Assembly (NCBI RefSeq): GCF_900078195.1
Contig: NZ_FJVE01000006.1
Location: 374,501-438,500 of the forward strand
Source of the DNA: Clostridium sp. Marseille-P299
GTDB taxonomy: Bacteria > Bacillota > Clostridia > Lachnospirales > Lachnospiraceae
Direction of reading: 5' to 3'
Length of the DNA: 64,000 bases
The translations under genes and the position numbers were made by a program. Under the pieces are notes generated by a model that worked only from the letters and a program-made list of their open reading frames with translations, was not told where the DNA came from and searched no databases. This document shows, in pieces, positions 1 to 8,533 of the stretch (within the stretch, counting starts at the first letter, position 1; each line of letters starts with the position of its first letter).

Positions 1-95
1 ATGGTAATGTTACTTTCTAAAGCTTCCTCATTTTTGCTACATCCGATTAAGCTTATAAGTAATAGAAGTGTTATAAACAACATTTTAATTTTCAT
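1..95 (-). CDS. Lipoprotein, N-terminal part (cut by window edge)
   Basis: The first 31 codons of a gene running off the left edge. They read as a lipoprotein signal peptide: Met-Lys-Ile-Lys, a hydrophobic stretch rich in Leu and Ile, then a lipobox Leu-Ile-Gly-Cys with the lipidated Cys at residue 19, followed by Ser-Lys-Asn-Glu-Glu. A GAGGAGGG ribosome site lies just upstream of the ATG at 95-93. The mature part is outside the window, so the function cannot be stated; it would be an outer-face membrane lipoprotein. Confidence 0.75.
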   Translation of the reverse strand, partial: MKIKMLFITLLLLISLIGCSKNEEALESNIT

Positions 96-461
96 TCGAA
101 ATTAATACCCTCCTCAATTCAATGTTTTTAATTAGAACTTCTTGCATAATTTTTAATCACTTTCCTTATTATATCAGTTATAATTCATATTAACAATATA
201 TTCCAATTCCAGAATCATATTATTAAGTTTTTTTTAATTTGGCAGAGTAATAAAATCGCTGATATTTTAAGTGTTTATTATTTACAATCATTATTTGTAA
301 ATATCATATGATCTATGTTATTATAATTTAAATATAGTTAATTGATTTGAGACAAGACTATACAATAGGTCAGTGATCTAAGATATAGTAAATATTTATT
401 TGAACTTGAATTAATAAAGCATACATCTGTTTATAAACTCATGGAAAAAAGGAGAAATTTT
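96..461. other. Intergenic region, divergent
   Basis: About 365 AT-rich bases between the leftward lipoprotein gene and the rightward PH-domain gene. It must hold two divergent promoters, but I see no convincing -35/-10 pair, no repeat and no open frame of note. Confidence 0.5.
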
Positions 462-836
462 ATGATTGATTTTCAAAACGCGTCATTTTTTAAACTAAAG
501 CAAGTAGCTGAGAATGATGTCAGTGGCACTTTAAGCAATTTACTAATTCCAGGTGAGCAAATAATTGGAGCTTATAAAGGCATTCGAGATTCCGTTACTT
601 TTACCACAAAGCGAGTGATCGCAGTAAATGTTCAAGGATTTACAGGAAAGAAGAAAGACTTTACTTCTCTTCCTTATTCTAAAATTCAAGCATTTTCTAT
701 TGAAACAGCAGGTGTATTCGACTTAGACGCAGAACTTGAAATTTATTTTAGTGGACTTGGTAAAGTGAAATTTGAATTTACAGGAAATTGTGATATTGAA
801 AAAATAGGGCAGACCATTGGAAGTTATGTATTATAG
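462..836 (+). CDS. Bacterial PH-domain protein (bPH_1 / DUF1696 type)
   Basis: A 124-residue protein that is almost wholly one bacterial pleckstrin-homology domain of the YvbH N-terminal type. Family-like stretches include GIRDSVTFTTKRVIAVNVQG, FTGKKKDFTSLPYSKI and FSIETAGVFDLDAEL. The role of these domains is poorly known; most are cytoplasmic, with no enzyme activity assigned. I start at ATG 462 because AAAAAGGAG lies 8 bases upstream; an in-frame ATG at 441 overlaps that ribosome site and is unlikely. It is a single-gene unit ended by the terminator at 870-909. Confidence 0.85.
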   Translation: MIDFQNASFFKLKQVAENDVSGTLSNLLIPGEQIIGAYKGIRDSVTFTTKRVIAVNVQGFTGKKKDFTSLPYSKIQAFSIETAGVFDLDAELEIYFSGLGKVKFEFTGNCDIEKIGQTIGSYVL

Positions 837-869
837 GGATTAATTAATGGTTGACCAGTATAGAATTTA

Positions 870-909
870 AAAACCTTCCTGTACCGGTCAAAGTACAAGG
901 AAGGTTTTT
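870..909. terminator. Bidirectional intrinsic terminator
   Basis: Inverted repeat with arms AAAACCTTCCTGTAC-type and GTACAAGGAAGG followed by TTTTT; an A-run on the other side lets it act on both strands. It lies between the PH-domain gene and the converging kinase remnant. Confidence 0.8.
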
Positions 910-1839
910 ACGTTAAAGACATATTAAATATATTAATGTAAAATCCATTCGTTATTTCAAAAATCCACCTAAGAATCTCATTATTAATGCAAAAGATCCT
1001 CGTATGATCTAGGGAGTAACTGATTGCATTTATTAATAGATTTTGTATCACTCGATACATAAATGCACTATCTGCCAGGAATTTAGTTTCTTCCGTTGAT
1101 AAAATCAGTCGGATATCTTTATTTTTCTCACGAATAAGATTCTCTACATCCGCAACGATTTGTTCTATTAAGCGATTTCCAACGATAGTTTCTATGTTTA
1201 AATCAACATTTCCACTAGATGTCTTAGCTTGTTCAAACAAACTAAGGATCATTTCCTTTAACTTGTCAGCCTTACGCGATAACACATCTACATAATCAGT
1301 TAATACAGGAGGAGAGACATTGGTAATAAGATCAACCTTCATCTTTTCACTTTTTACCCTCTCCTCAGCTGCATTTTGCATAACAGAAGTCATATTTACT
1401 AATACATCTTCATAACGATAGAATTCTTCCTCATTCGTAAATAGATTTTCTACCTTTTCATTTCCCTTGTCTATTTGTTCTATCATCTTACTTAACTTAA
1501 CGAGATTTTTTTTGATACATTGACCCTCATATAATAATTGAATAATGTTGTAAGTTCATAAACGAAAGGTATTATTATTAATAGTACCATTAGAATATGG
1601 GTCATCCTATAGCTTCTTAAATCCGCATAGAATGTTCTATATCTTCCATCGAAACTGACATTTAAAATAGCCAAAACCATTACATAATAAATTATAATAA
1701 CTATTTGTTGCGTTTTTACATACTTGTTTAATCGCAAGCAATAATCCTTATAATCTTTTTCTCTAAATTGTTTGTCAAATAATAAATACCGATAATTAAT
1801 AATAAATACCAACATCAGTTTAACTACTAACATAAGCAA
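908..1839 (-). pseudogene. VanS-type sensor histidine kinase, decayed
   Basis: Remains of a membrane sensor kinase. The N-terminal part (1839-1492) has about three membrane segments and ends at a premature stop. The second part (from 1486) resumes the kinase in another frame. The shift is explained by a 5-base tandem duplication (CTTAA CTTAA at 1491-1500): removing one copy gives continuous coding through Ile-Ser-Leu-Ser-Lys-Met-Ile-Glu-Gln. The dimerisation domain reads ITNVS directly into PPVLTDYVDVL, so the H-box with the phosphorylated His is deleted in frame. The N-box (QNLLINAISYSLDHT) survives, but the ATP-binding G-boxes are gone. Probably the old partner of the truncated response regulator at 3875-4243. 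Non-functional. Confidence 0.8.
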
Positions 1840-1872
1840 TGTTGTTTTAATACTACTATATTCATACTTCTT

Positions 1873-2082
1873 ATGGAACTAAAAAATAGAACTTATAATA
1901 TCGGACCTGAAGAATATTGTTATGATGTAGATATGATTTATCAAGGATATGCGAATGAAGCTCAAATGGCCGAACCTTATGAAGTCGCATATAACAGAGA
2001 TAAATTAATTGATTGTGGGGCAAATGAGGAAGTAGCACAAGAAATAGCAAAGACAATCGAATATATGGGAAAGGATAAATGA
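1873..2082 (+). CDS. Small hypothetical protein, perhaps a gene remnant
   Basis: A 69-residue acidic open frame (MELKNRTYNIGPEEYC...) with no family I recognise. Amino-acid composition is protein-like, but there is no ribosome site ahead of the ATG, and it starts within 35 bases of the broken kinase. It may be the tail of a gene whose front was lost in the same rearrangement. The opposite-strand frame over it looks like a shadow. Confidence 0.35.
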   Translation: MELKNRTYNIGPEEYCYDVDMIYQGYANEAQMAEPYEVAYNRDKLIDCGANEEVAQEIAKTIEYMGKDK

Positions 2083-2170
2083 TTATATGTGTATAAATTT
2101 TACAATCAAACGGTAAAAAATTAAAATAGATAATGTAGGCAAATTAAATTGTTAAAGAGAGGAGTTTTTA

Positions 2171-2800
2171 ATGAGTAAAAAATATTTAATAGGCATAATT
2201 ATAATTTGCTGTGGGTTCGGTGTAATTAGTTGTTCAAAACAGAAAACAAATGAAGTTACACCAACACAAAGCACTACAAATGAGATTACACCAAGTATTA
2301 TCATAACAGAGGCGCAAGAGCCAACATTGGCGGTAACCGTAATTCCAACAGCAGAAGCAACATCAATAGCTAATAATGATTTCGAAATATTTTTTCAAGG
2401 ATTTTTACCAGTTGAGCAAGATAAAGAAAGTGATTACATGATGATTAATGATTATATAATCACTAATGAAAAAGATTGGACTGCTTGGAGTGAGAAATAT
2501 AATTTATCTAAATATCCATATTATTTAGAAGATTTTAACTGGGATAATGATTGTTTAGTAGTAAATGCTTATTCTGGAGCAAAACCTTTTAGAAATACAA
2601 TGGGTAGAATTAAAAGCATTTCGTTTGAAAATAATACAGTTAACGTAGAATATGATGAAACTCAACCAGATGTGTATATCTTTAATACACAAGAACTTAG
2701 AAATATTGGTTTATATGTTATTAAAGTTAAGAAGCCAAATAATTTGTCTTCTTTAGATCCAAGTTATTTCACATATAAAAATTATAACGATATTGAATAG
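2171..2800 (+). CDS. Exported lipoprotein, unknown function
   Basis: A 209-residue protein with a clear lipoprotein signal peptide: MSKKYLIGIIIICCGFGV then Ile-Ser-Cys with the lipidated Cys at residue 21. Residues about 25-68 are a Thr/Pro/Glu-rich linker with a doubled EVTPTQSTTNEITP-like unit. The rest is a globular domain with aromatic motifs (KDWTAWSEKYNLSKYPYYLEDFNWDNDCLVV). It starts at ATG 2171 behind GAGAGGAG. No family recognised. A strong terminator follows at 2811-2846, so it is a single-gene unit. Confidence 0.75.
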   Translation: MSKKYLIGIIIICCGFGVISCSKQKTNEVTPTQSTTNEITPSIIITEAQEPTLAVTVIPTAEATSIANNDFEIFFQGFLPVEQDKESDYMMINDYIITNEKDWTAWSEKYNLSKYPYYLEDFNWDNDCLVVNAYSGAKPFRNTMGRIKSISFENNTVNVEYDETQPDVYIFNTQELRNIGLYVIKVKKPNNLSSLDPSYFTYKNYNDIE

Positions 2801-2810
2801 TAATTAAAAT

Positions 2811-2846
2811 AAGCATGAAGTGTCTTATATAGACATCTTCATGCTT
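2811..2846 (+). terminator. Intrinsic terminator after the lipoprotein gene
   Basis: Near-perfect hairpin, AAGCATGAAGTGTCT pairing with AGACATCTTCATGCTT around a 5-base loop, with TATAT after it. Confidence 0.7.
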
Positions 2847-2854
2847 ATATATTG

Positions 2855-3121
2855 TTAATTTGCGGGATCAGAAGTTGTTGTAGAACTTATATCTATCTTG
2901 CTGAAATAATGTCCTGCAATAGTTGCAGGAATGTCTAATGCTAATTGCCAAGCAGTAGCATAAGATACATCACTTTGAGAAGGATTTGGAGCTGCCCCAT
3001 CAATTGGGTTACTACTATAAGTTGTTTTGAAAACCCAATATCTTTGACCCCAATTGAGATTATCCTTTATTTGATCAGCAGTTTGAAAATATAAGCATAC
3101 TGGGATAAAATTACTTCTTGT
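2855..3121 (-). pseudogene. C-terminal fragment of an unidentified secreted-type protein
   Basis: An open frame of 88 codons ending in TAA at 2857-2855, closed by a stop upstream and with no start codon or ribosome site. It encodes protein-like sequence (for example LNWGQRYWVFKTTY, SYATAWQLALDIPATIAGHY, then a Ser/Thr-rich tail). The codon pattern and amino-acid mix suggest real former coding DNA. I do not recognise the family. Confidence 0.5.
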
Positions 3122-3168
3122 TTAAATAATCCAACTAATTTTTTTGGTGTATAAAATTTAACAAAAAA

Positions 3169-3215
3169 ATAAAAGTAAATACTACTGATAATATTCAGTA
3201 GTATTTTACTTTTAT
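3169..3215. terminator. Bidirectional terminator
   Basis: Long hairpin: ATAAAAGTAAATACTACTGA pairs with TCAGTAGTATTTTACTTTTA around a TAATAT loop, A-run on the left and T-run on the right. It ends the leftward gene that stops at 3212. Confidence 0.75.
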
Positions 3216-3838
3216 TTTTTTTCTAATATTGACTTAATTTGGTTGCTATCTGGAAATTTATATTCATCTACTAAATATGGTATGAATAACATGCATGCAT
3301 TTCTATAAATCATGCCTTCATACATTTTTAACTTATCTGCTGTTCCAATTCCATAACTATGTTTTTCTGGACTCTCTTGTAATAAATAATTATCTAACAT
3401 TTCAGCTAGTAATAATGGTTTTATATTTTCAAAACTAATATTTATTTCATTTGTGAATTTATTATATCTAGCAATATCTTCTTCATATACACATTTCTTT
3501 CGTATTATAGAAATAATATTGTCGTATATATTCTTCCAAATTTTTAAATATTCTTCTTGATAAGTTCTTATCTCAATTTCAGATAAATTTGCATTTATAA
3601 TTTTCATTGAGAAATATTCATCAACAGGATTAGTCATAAAATAATAATGAGAGTAATCTTTATTGATCTCTACTTTTTCTAAATTAGTTTTAATATTATT
3701 AGAATTTAGAAACTTGTCTTTTAAAATATAAAATATTAGAATCAAGTTAATAAGTAATGAAACAACTATAATAATTTTATTTATATTTTTTTTTATATCT
3801 ACCACTCCCTCCATTTTGATTATAACATATTTTACCAA
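3212..3838 (-). CDS. Membrane-anchored hypothetical protein
   Basis: A 208-residue protein with one N-terminal membrane segment (about residues 22-42, INKIIIVVSLLINLILIFYIL) and a mostly helical, charged extracytoplasmic domain. No family recognised; the Cys/Tyr-rich helical pattern (RTYQEEYLKIWKNIYDNI) is loosely like small lysozyme-inhibitor-type domains, but I cannot support that. Start uncertain: the first ATG (3838) has no ribosome site, and a GGAGGGAG motif overlaps the second ATG (3814). It lies between the two halves of the broken two-component system, so it may have arrived by the event that broke it. Confidence 0.6.
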   Translation of the reverse strand: MVKYVIIKMEGVVDIKKNINKIIIVVSLLINLILIFYILKDKFLNSNNIKTNLEKVEINKDYSHYYFMTNPVDEYFSMKIINANLSEIEIRTYQEEYLKIWKNIYDNIISIIRKKCVYEEDIARYNKFTNEINISFENIKPLLLAEMLDNYLLQESPEKHSYGIGTADKLKMYEGMIYRNACMLFIPYLVDEYKFPDSNQIKSILEKK

Positions 3839-3874
3839 TTCGTCAAAAATTTTATATATTAAGTTGTGAATTTT

Positions 3875-4243
3875 TCAAAGTTGAGCTTTTACTCTAGCCA
3901 CAAGTTCAGAAGTATTATATGGTTTTGTTACATAATCATCTGCGCCTATGGAAAGTCCTGAAACTTTATCACTCTCTTCTGATTTTGCTGATAAAATGAT
4001 GACTGGAATTTTCAAACTATGCCTAATTTTCATCAATGCAGAGATTCCATTCATTTTTGGAATCATAATATCTAAAAGAATAAGATCCACTGGCTGATTA
4101 TTTAATAATTCTAATGCCTCTATACCGTCAAAAGCTTGGTATATTTCATACCCCTCATATTCCAAAAGCTTCGTAATGGAGAACACAATTTCTTTGTTAT
4201 CATCTACCTCCAAAATTTTTTGTTTTGCTTCACTACTAATCAC
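3875..4243 (-). pseudogene. Response regulator, truncated to the receiver domain
   Basis: A 122-residue OmpR/VanR-type receiver domain: acidic pair in VDDNKE, phospho-acceptor Asp in DLILLDIMIPKMNG, Thr/Ser in VIILSAKS, Lys in DDYVTKPYNTSELVARVKAQL. The frame stops straight after the helix that normally leads into the winged-helix DNA-binding domain, which is absent (family length about 230). It starts at GTG 4243 behind GGGGAGGG. A single-domain receiver is possible, but the nearby kinase remnant (908-1839) makes truncation more likely. Confidence 0.7.
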
Positions 4244-4400
4244 CGTCTACCCTCCCCTCGCTTTTATATAGGTCATAAACCAATTATATAGGTTACTCTA
4301 TAAAATTCTTTGGATATAAGTCTTACAAATTTCTTAAATCTTATCAAATACCTTTTCCATTGTTGATAGTTGGACCAGATTAGATCTATATAATATAAAA

Positions 4401-4437
4401 GCCTTAGAAATACCGATATAATCAATATTTCTAAGGC
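4401..4437. terminator. Bidirectional intrinsic terminator
   Basis: Perfect 12-base stem GCCTTAGAAATA / TATTTCTAAGGC with AAAA to the left and ATTTTAA to the right; ends the GNAT gene at 4482. Confidence 0.7.
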
Positions 4438-4481
4438 CATTTTAATAATATAACTCTAAAGTTTGACTGCGCTAACTTTTT

Positions 4482-5087
4482 CTAATAACATTTTTCACGA
4501 TTAACTTCATTATCAGAACCCCTTCGAGCTCCTTCTTCATATTGCTCTCTAGTTAGTTCATAATATACGCTGGATTGTAAAATCCCTAATTGATCTTTCC
4601 ACGAATTATAATTCACAGATACTTTAGTAAATCCTATTTTTTCGTATACATGCTGTGCTCTAATATTCTTTAAATTCGTATCAAGAATAATCTTTTTAAT
4701 ACGTACCTTATTATTAATATTCGTATCCTCAAAAAGAAAATCTATTAGCATATGTATTAATTTTGTTCCCAATCCTTTGTTTTGATATTCTATTTCACAT
4801 ATCTTAATACCGATTTCCGCAAACTCTTGACCAATCCCAAAGAATATTTCACCTATTCTTTTATCTTCCATTTCGATAATGCATTGTTGTGATAGTCTTA
4901 AATCATTATTTCTGATTTGTTCTTTCGTTTGCTCAATGGATTGATTTAATCCATTTGGAAATCCTGCATGGGCCATTACTGTTCCATCATTCCACCATTT
5001 CGTAAGAATGCTAGCATCTTCTAACGTTGCGCTACGTATTAACAAACTATCTTTTATATTTTCAATTCTAACTCTTTGCTCACTCAC
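4482..5087 (-). CDS. GNAT N-acetyltransferase (RimL-like)
   Basis: A 201-residue GCN5-related acetyltransferase that would move an acetyl group from acetyl-CoA to an amine. Acetyl-CoA-binding region: IKICEIEYQNKGLGTKLIHMLIDF (Q/R-x-x-G-x-G/A as QNKGLG, about residue 103), then the closing motif ILDTNLKNIRAQHVYEKIGF. The start is GTG 5087, with GGAGG seven bases upstream. The front part (TKWWNDGTVMAHAGFPNGL) closely resembles the gene at 10119-10607, so the two are paralogues. Both sit behind a short leader ORF and a hairpin covering the ribosome site, typical of inducible resistance genes. The substrate is unknown; an antibiotic is plausible. Confidence 0.85.
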   Translation of the reverse strand: MSEQRVRIENIKDSLLIRSATLEDASILTKWWNDGTVMAHAGFPNGLNQSIEQTKEQIRNNDLRLSQQCIIEMEDKRIGEIFFGIGQEFAEIGIKICEIEYQNKGLGTKLIHMLIDFLFEDTNINNKVRIKKIILDTNLKNIRAQHVYEKIGFTKVSVNYNSWKDQLGILQSSVYYELTREQYEEGARRGSDNEVNREKCY

Positions 5088-5094
5088 TTAGTGA

Positions 5095-5138
5095 CCTCCA
5101 TAAAATTATTGGAGGATTATTTTCCCTGAACCCTCCTT
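5095..5138 (-). promoter_or_regulatory. Candidate translational switch over the GNAT ribosome site
   Basis: Three mutually exclusive segments in the leader RNA. A (5138-5129, AAGGAGGGTT) lies inside the leader ORF; B (5118-5111, AATCCTCC) straddles its stop; C (5100-5095, TGGAGG) is the ribosome site of the acetyltransferase. B can pair with A or with C, so whether the start is free depends on where a ribosome sits on the leader ORF. The same layout occurs at 10621-10661. Confidence 0.55.
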
Positions 5139-5170
5139 ACAGGTTTGGTTGTATTAGACATATTGTTCAT
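5117..5170 (-). CDS. Leader peptide of the GNAT gene (17 residues)
   Basis: Short ORF MNNMSNTTKPVRRVQGK, starting at ATG 5170 behind AAAGGATGG and ending 29 bases before the GTG of the acetyltransferase. Its Arg-Arg-Val codons form segment A of the switch at 5095-5138. Leader peptides with Arg-rich ends control several ribosome-drug resistance genes by stalling; that this one works so is inference from layout. Confidence 0.5.
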   Translation of the reverse strand: MNNMSNTTKPVRRVQGK

Positions 5171-5708
5171 AATTTATATCCCATCCTTTCTATTATATTT
5201 ATTAACACGTATAAAGCAGTTGCTATATTGTGTAATAATTTCATTCTAAATATTACCATTTGATTATACTAAATATAGATAATCATTTCAACATGCTCTA
5301 TCCTTTTAATGTAAATAACTCATACTTGTAACTCTAATCAGTAAGATACTTAATTATATAAGAGTGATAAATATGTACTTATTCTAATTTCTGATTTCCT
5401 GTATTTATCCATTAAGAAAATCTAATTTGTCTAATAAAAGCTACCGCAATAAACGGTAGCTTTTATCATATCTTTATATAACTTTTTCATTTGGCTTCAT
5501 ACTCATTCCCCTTTTCTAAATTATCGTTTTTAAATCAGCTGCGCTTCTGATAAACTAACTATAAAATAGGAAAAATTAGTAAAATAGATAAAGAATGAGT
5601 TTAGTCAAGGTTACCTATCATCTATACTATAGTATATAAAACCACAATGTGGAACTACACAAACAAGCATTAATTGAACATGTTAAGTTACAAATAATTA
5701 AAATATAT
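5171..5708. other. Intergenic region with one orphan terminator
   Basis: About 540 bases with no gene. The only clear object is a perfect hairpin at 5435-5465 (TAAAAGCTACCG / CGGTAGCTTTTA), a bidirectional intrinsic terminator with no gene now feeding it. The right part should contain the promoter of the acetyltransferase unit; I see no clean one. Confidence 0.5.
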
Positions 5709-6173
5709 TTATCTAATTCTAACTAACTTTATAATAAAAAATATGATTGATCCAAACATCAATGTCAAAAATACAGGAAGAAATAAAACTGGTAATGATT
5801 TTGCCTGTGAAGAATTTATTGTTAAGTACACAAAAACGGCTACCATTATTAATTTCATTGTACTTAACATATTTTTTAATACTCGATAAACTCGTTCCTT
5901 ATTTTCTTCTGTCACTGTAACACCTGTATTCCAAACCTGAGGAAATTTTTCTAATACGGTCATTCCTAAGTACATCAGCCAGCTAACGATAGGAAGCACT
6001 AGTAATTCTTTTTTGCTTCCAATCCTATCAATTTCGCCCGTAGCATTATAATGACCTGGAATTTTATCTGGTATACTATTCCAATTTAAAAATAGGTAAA
6101 TCAAAACTCCGATCAGTAAAATTAAACATATAATTTCTACTAAAATTTCATACTTATTCTTTTTTAATTTCAA
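5709..6173 (-). CDS. DUF1648 / SdpI-like membrane protein
   Basis: A 154-residue protein with four hydrophobic segments (about residues 11-29, 58-74, 104-122, 128-150). The hallmark DUF1648 motif is present early: NWNSIPDKIPGHYNATGEID, then RIGSK. Relatives include the immunity protein SdpI and components near toxin or transport genes; it is shorter than SdpI. Single gene, weak ribosome site (AGGGATATC). Its role here is unknown. Confidence 0.75.
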   Translation of the reverse strand: MKLKKNKYEILVEIICLILLIGVLIYLFLNWNSIPDKIPGHYNATGEIDRIGSKKELLVLPIVSWLMYLGMTVLEKFPQVWNTGVTVTEENKERVYRVLKNMLSTMKLIMVAVFVYLTINSSQAKSLPVLFLPVFLTLMFGSIIFFIIKLVRIR

Positions 6174-6288
6174 TTTAGATATCCCTCACATTCAATTCCT
6201 ATTTTAATGTCTGTGCAATCTACATTATTATACTATAACCCGTAGCCAATAAACTGGCACATGTAGGACATGTCTTATAGCGTTCTTT

Positions 6289-6948
6289 TTATTTAGTTAT
6301 ATTATTATACATATACTTTTGAGTCCATGGACAGTTGACTAAACATTTTAAACAGCCAACGCAGTGGTATACATCAACTAGAAGATCTCTATTCATACCT
6401 TGTTCCCATGTAGTTCCATGGATAGCACTGGTGGGACATATATCCTTGCAAACAGTGCAATCCCCACATTTAGGCATTATCATTGGTTTGTCTTCAATTG
6501 GAAGCGGTGCGTTTGTTAAAACAGTACACATACAAAACGCACTTCCATATTCCGGTGTAACTAACAAATTACTTTTCCCAATCCAACCTAGTCCAGCCAA
6601 TATAGCAATTTTTTTATGCGGAAGAGTAGTAGTTTTTGTTGTTCCATCATAAAATCCATTTATTAGATTTCGATCCGATTGCGCTCTGGCTCTGTATCCT
6701 TTTGCTATGATAAAATTAGCCAACCATTCTGCAATTTCACCAGCAAGGTACTCCTTTTCCCTAAACTCGGAATGATCAATAATATTTTCTTTAGATTGTT
6801 GTAGGATGTAATAAGGGCTTAGTACTATTCCTATCAAAATTGCAACGTTGTAACCACTATTTTCTTTTACAGGAAGCTTCGATATATCAATTACTTTCAT
6901 AAAATTAATGCCGCGAGTTTTTAACTCTGAAATTATTTCGCTAATCAT
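6289..6948 (-). CDS. QueG-like double [4Fe-4S] protein
   Basis: A 219-residue protein with two ferredoxin-type cysteine sets near the C-terminus: CGDCTVCKDICP and CVGCLKCLVNCP, which should bind two [4Fe-4S] clusters. Upstream, KKIAILAGLGWIGKSNLLVTPEYGSAF matches the conserved core of epoxyqueuosine reductase (QueG), the cobalamin enzyme that finishes queuosine in tRNA. It is much shorter than QueG (about 380 residues) and lacks the HEAT-repeat tail, so it belongs to the shorter clostridial relatives whose substrate is not known. Start ATG 6948; the preceding GGGGGAC is a fair ribosome site. Confidence 0.75.
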   Translation of the reverse strand: MISEIISELKTRGINFMKVIDISKLPVKENSGYNVAILIGIVLSPYYILQQSKENIIDHSEFREKEYLAGEIAEWLANFIIAKGYRARAQSDRNLINGFYDGTTKTTTLPHKKIAILAGLGWIGKSNLLVTPEYGSAFCMCTVLTNAPLPIEDKPMIMPKCGDCTVCKDICPTSAIHGTTWEQGMNRDLLVDVYHCVGCLKCLVNCPWTQKYMYNNITK

Positions 6949-7207
6949 ATGTAGTCCCCCAGACCGAATTAGCCATTATTTATTTTATAACTACATTTAA
7001 ATGATATAATCCAATTTATATATTTATCAACCTCAAACACTTTTCATAACGGAAGCTGCTCCATCCAATTATACTTTTTTTATTATAGCAAATCAATTTA
7101 CGATGGAAAAAAGTGTATAATCTACACCTTTATAAAGTGTAAATTGCTCTACGCAAACATGATTTTTAGAAATAAAAAACAGAAAAGCTTGATAGATATA
7201 CATGGTT

Positions 7208-7846
7208 CTATTTAAAATTCTCTTTTGGGATAATTGAGATATATGTAAAACTATAAAAAGGCATATAAATTGTTTTTATGTTCCACATTTTTCTGAATTC
7301 ACTAAAAAGAACTTTTCGGTTATAAACACCATTATCATTAGCAATATTGCTTAATTTTTCTATCGATTCAGCAAGATAAAATCCTTCTTTGTCAAATCCT
7401 GTCACTGGGACAAAATGCCTTGCCTTTGCTGTTGGAGTTGAATGTATAAATACTATAACAGGGATCCCCTTTTCTAATTCCGCCTTTAAGCTATTCATAT
7501 TTCCTTTATAATATTTCGTTTTGAATCCATATCTTTTAAACACTTTTCTTATACCTAAAGGAGTAATGCTTCCATCATGTAATTTACATGGAAAATCTTT
7601 GTATAAAGTATTACCATCTGCATTTATATTAAAATATCTTAAAATGTATGCTGTTGCAAAGGCAGCACACGAATTACCACTTTGAAAATCAATATGGTTT
7701 TCAAAATCTAATATATATCTATCTGAATAACTATTATTTTTTTTAAAGTGATATATTGGTACTGACATTAATATAGCATCTATGAAAAAAATCCATAAGG
7801 CTACGCATATTACCTTATTTAGAATATTTAATATAAGTATGTACAT
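7208..7846 (-). CDS. C39-like cysteine peptidase domain, membrane-anchored
   Basis: A 212-residue protein with an N-terminal membrane helix (about residues 5-29) and a papain-like C39_2 domain. Candidate catalytic Cys in SGNSCAAFATAYILRYF (about residue 59) and catalytic His in KARHFVPVTGF (about residue 143); the helper Gln/Asp side is less clear. Such domains cleave double-glycine leaders or act as house-cleaning peptidases. No bacteriocin gene or ABC partner lies next to it. Start ATG 7846 with GGGAGGTAAG just upstream. Confidence 0.75.
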   Translation of the reverse strand: MYILILNILNKVICVALWIFFIDAILMSVPIYHFKKNNSYSDRYILDFENHIDFQSGNSCAAFATAYILRYFNINADGNTLYKDFPCKLHDGSITPLGIRKVFKRYGFKTKYYKGNMNSLKAELEKGIPVIVFIHSTPTAKARHFVPVTGFDKEGFYLAESIEKLSNIANDNGVYNRKVLFSEFRKMWNIKTIYMPFYSFTYISIIPKENFK

Positions 7847-8476
7847 TCTTACCTCCCTACAAAATAAATTAATCCATTTATATATTTCCTTATCTAGAAA
7901 GCTATCTGATACTGGTTGTATCTAATAAAGGTATACTGCTTCGTATATCTTATTTACATTGTCCATACACAATTTTCATCCCCTTTGTTTGTCTTTTTTC
8001 TAACTTGATGTTTCATGCTTTATGACAAAGTAATTCTATTGAATATAATAATTTCTCTTTACACTATATTTTACCATATTGTGCCATAAAGTGAAATTTA
8101 TTTCATTTATTGTATACCCGTTCTTAAATGTGCTCTTCCTGCACTTCTTTAATTATGTGTACGCCAATTTCTATAATATTAATTAATATTATAATTGAAA
8201 GAAAATCATTGATGCACACACTGGGATGAAGAAGCATAGACAGCCATTCAAAGGATGAAAGAAAAGGTAGATATATTTAGTGGAGAAAATTTTAAGAGTA
8301 TGGGAGTCCTTATAGTAAAATATTGCCAGAACAGTAACCTATTGGCTTAGTAAGTATTGACAATCCAATACGGAACAAGAAAATCTTAACCTTATAAATG
8401 AAGCTGTTAGAAAGAACACAAAATAGTAGTACGCATATGATGTACATATCCGCACAACAAAAAATCCCTTGAAAAA
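7847..8476. other. Intergenic region left of the IS element
   Basis: About 630 bases without a convincing gene. A 31-codon frame (8258-8353, starting MKEKVDIFSGENF) has a fair ribosome site but ends abruptly and may be a remnant. The last bases before 8477 are the left arm of a terminator hairpin whose right arm lies beyond the IS. Confidence 0.45.
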
Positions 8477-8533
8477 TGAAGTGAACCCCTTTTGTTAGAC
8501 AAAAACAACGGTCTAATGAAAGGGGATATTTTT

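Noticed and set aside
6335..6652. 105-codon frame opposite the Fe-S protein gene
   Set aside because: Antisense shadow; the leftward frame carries clear cysteine motifs.
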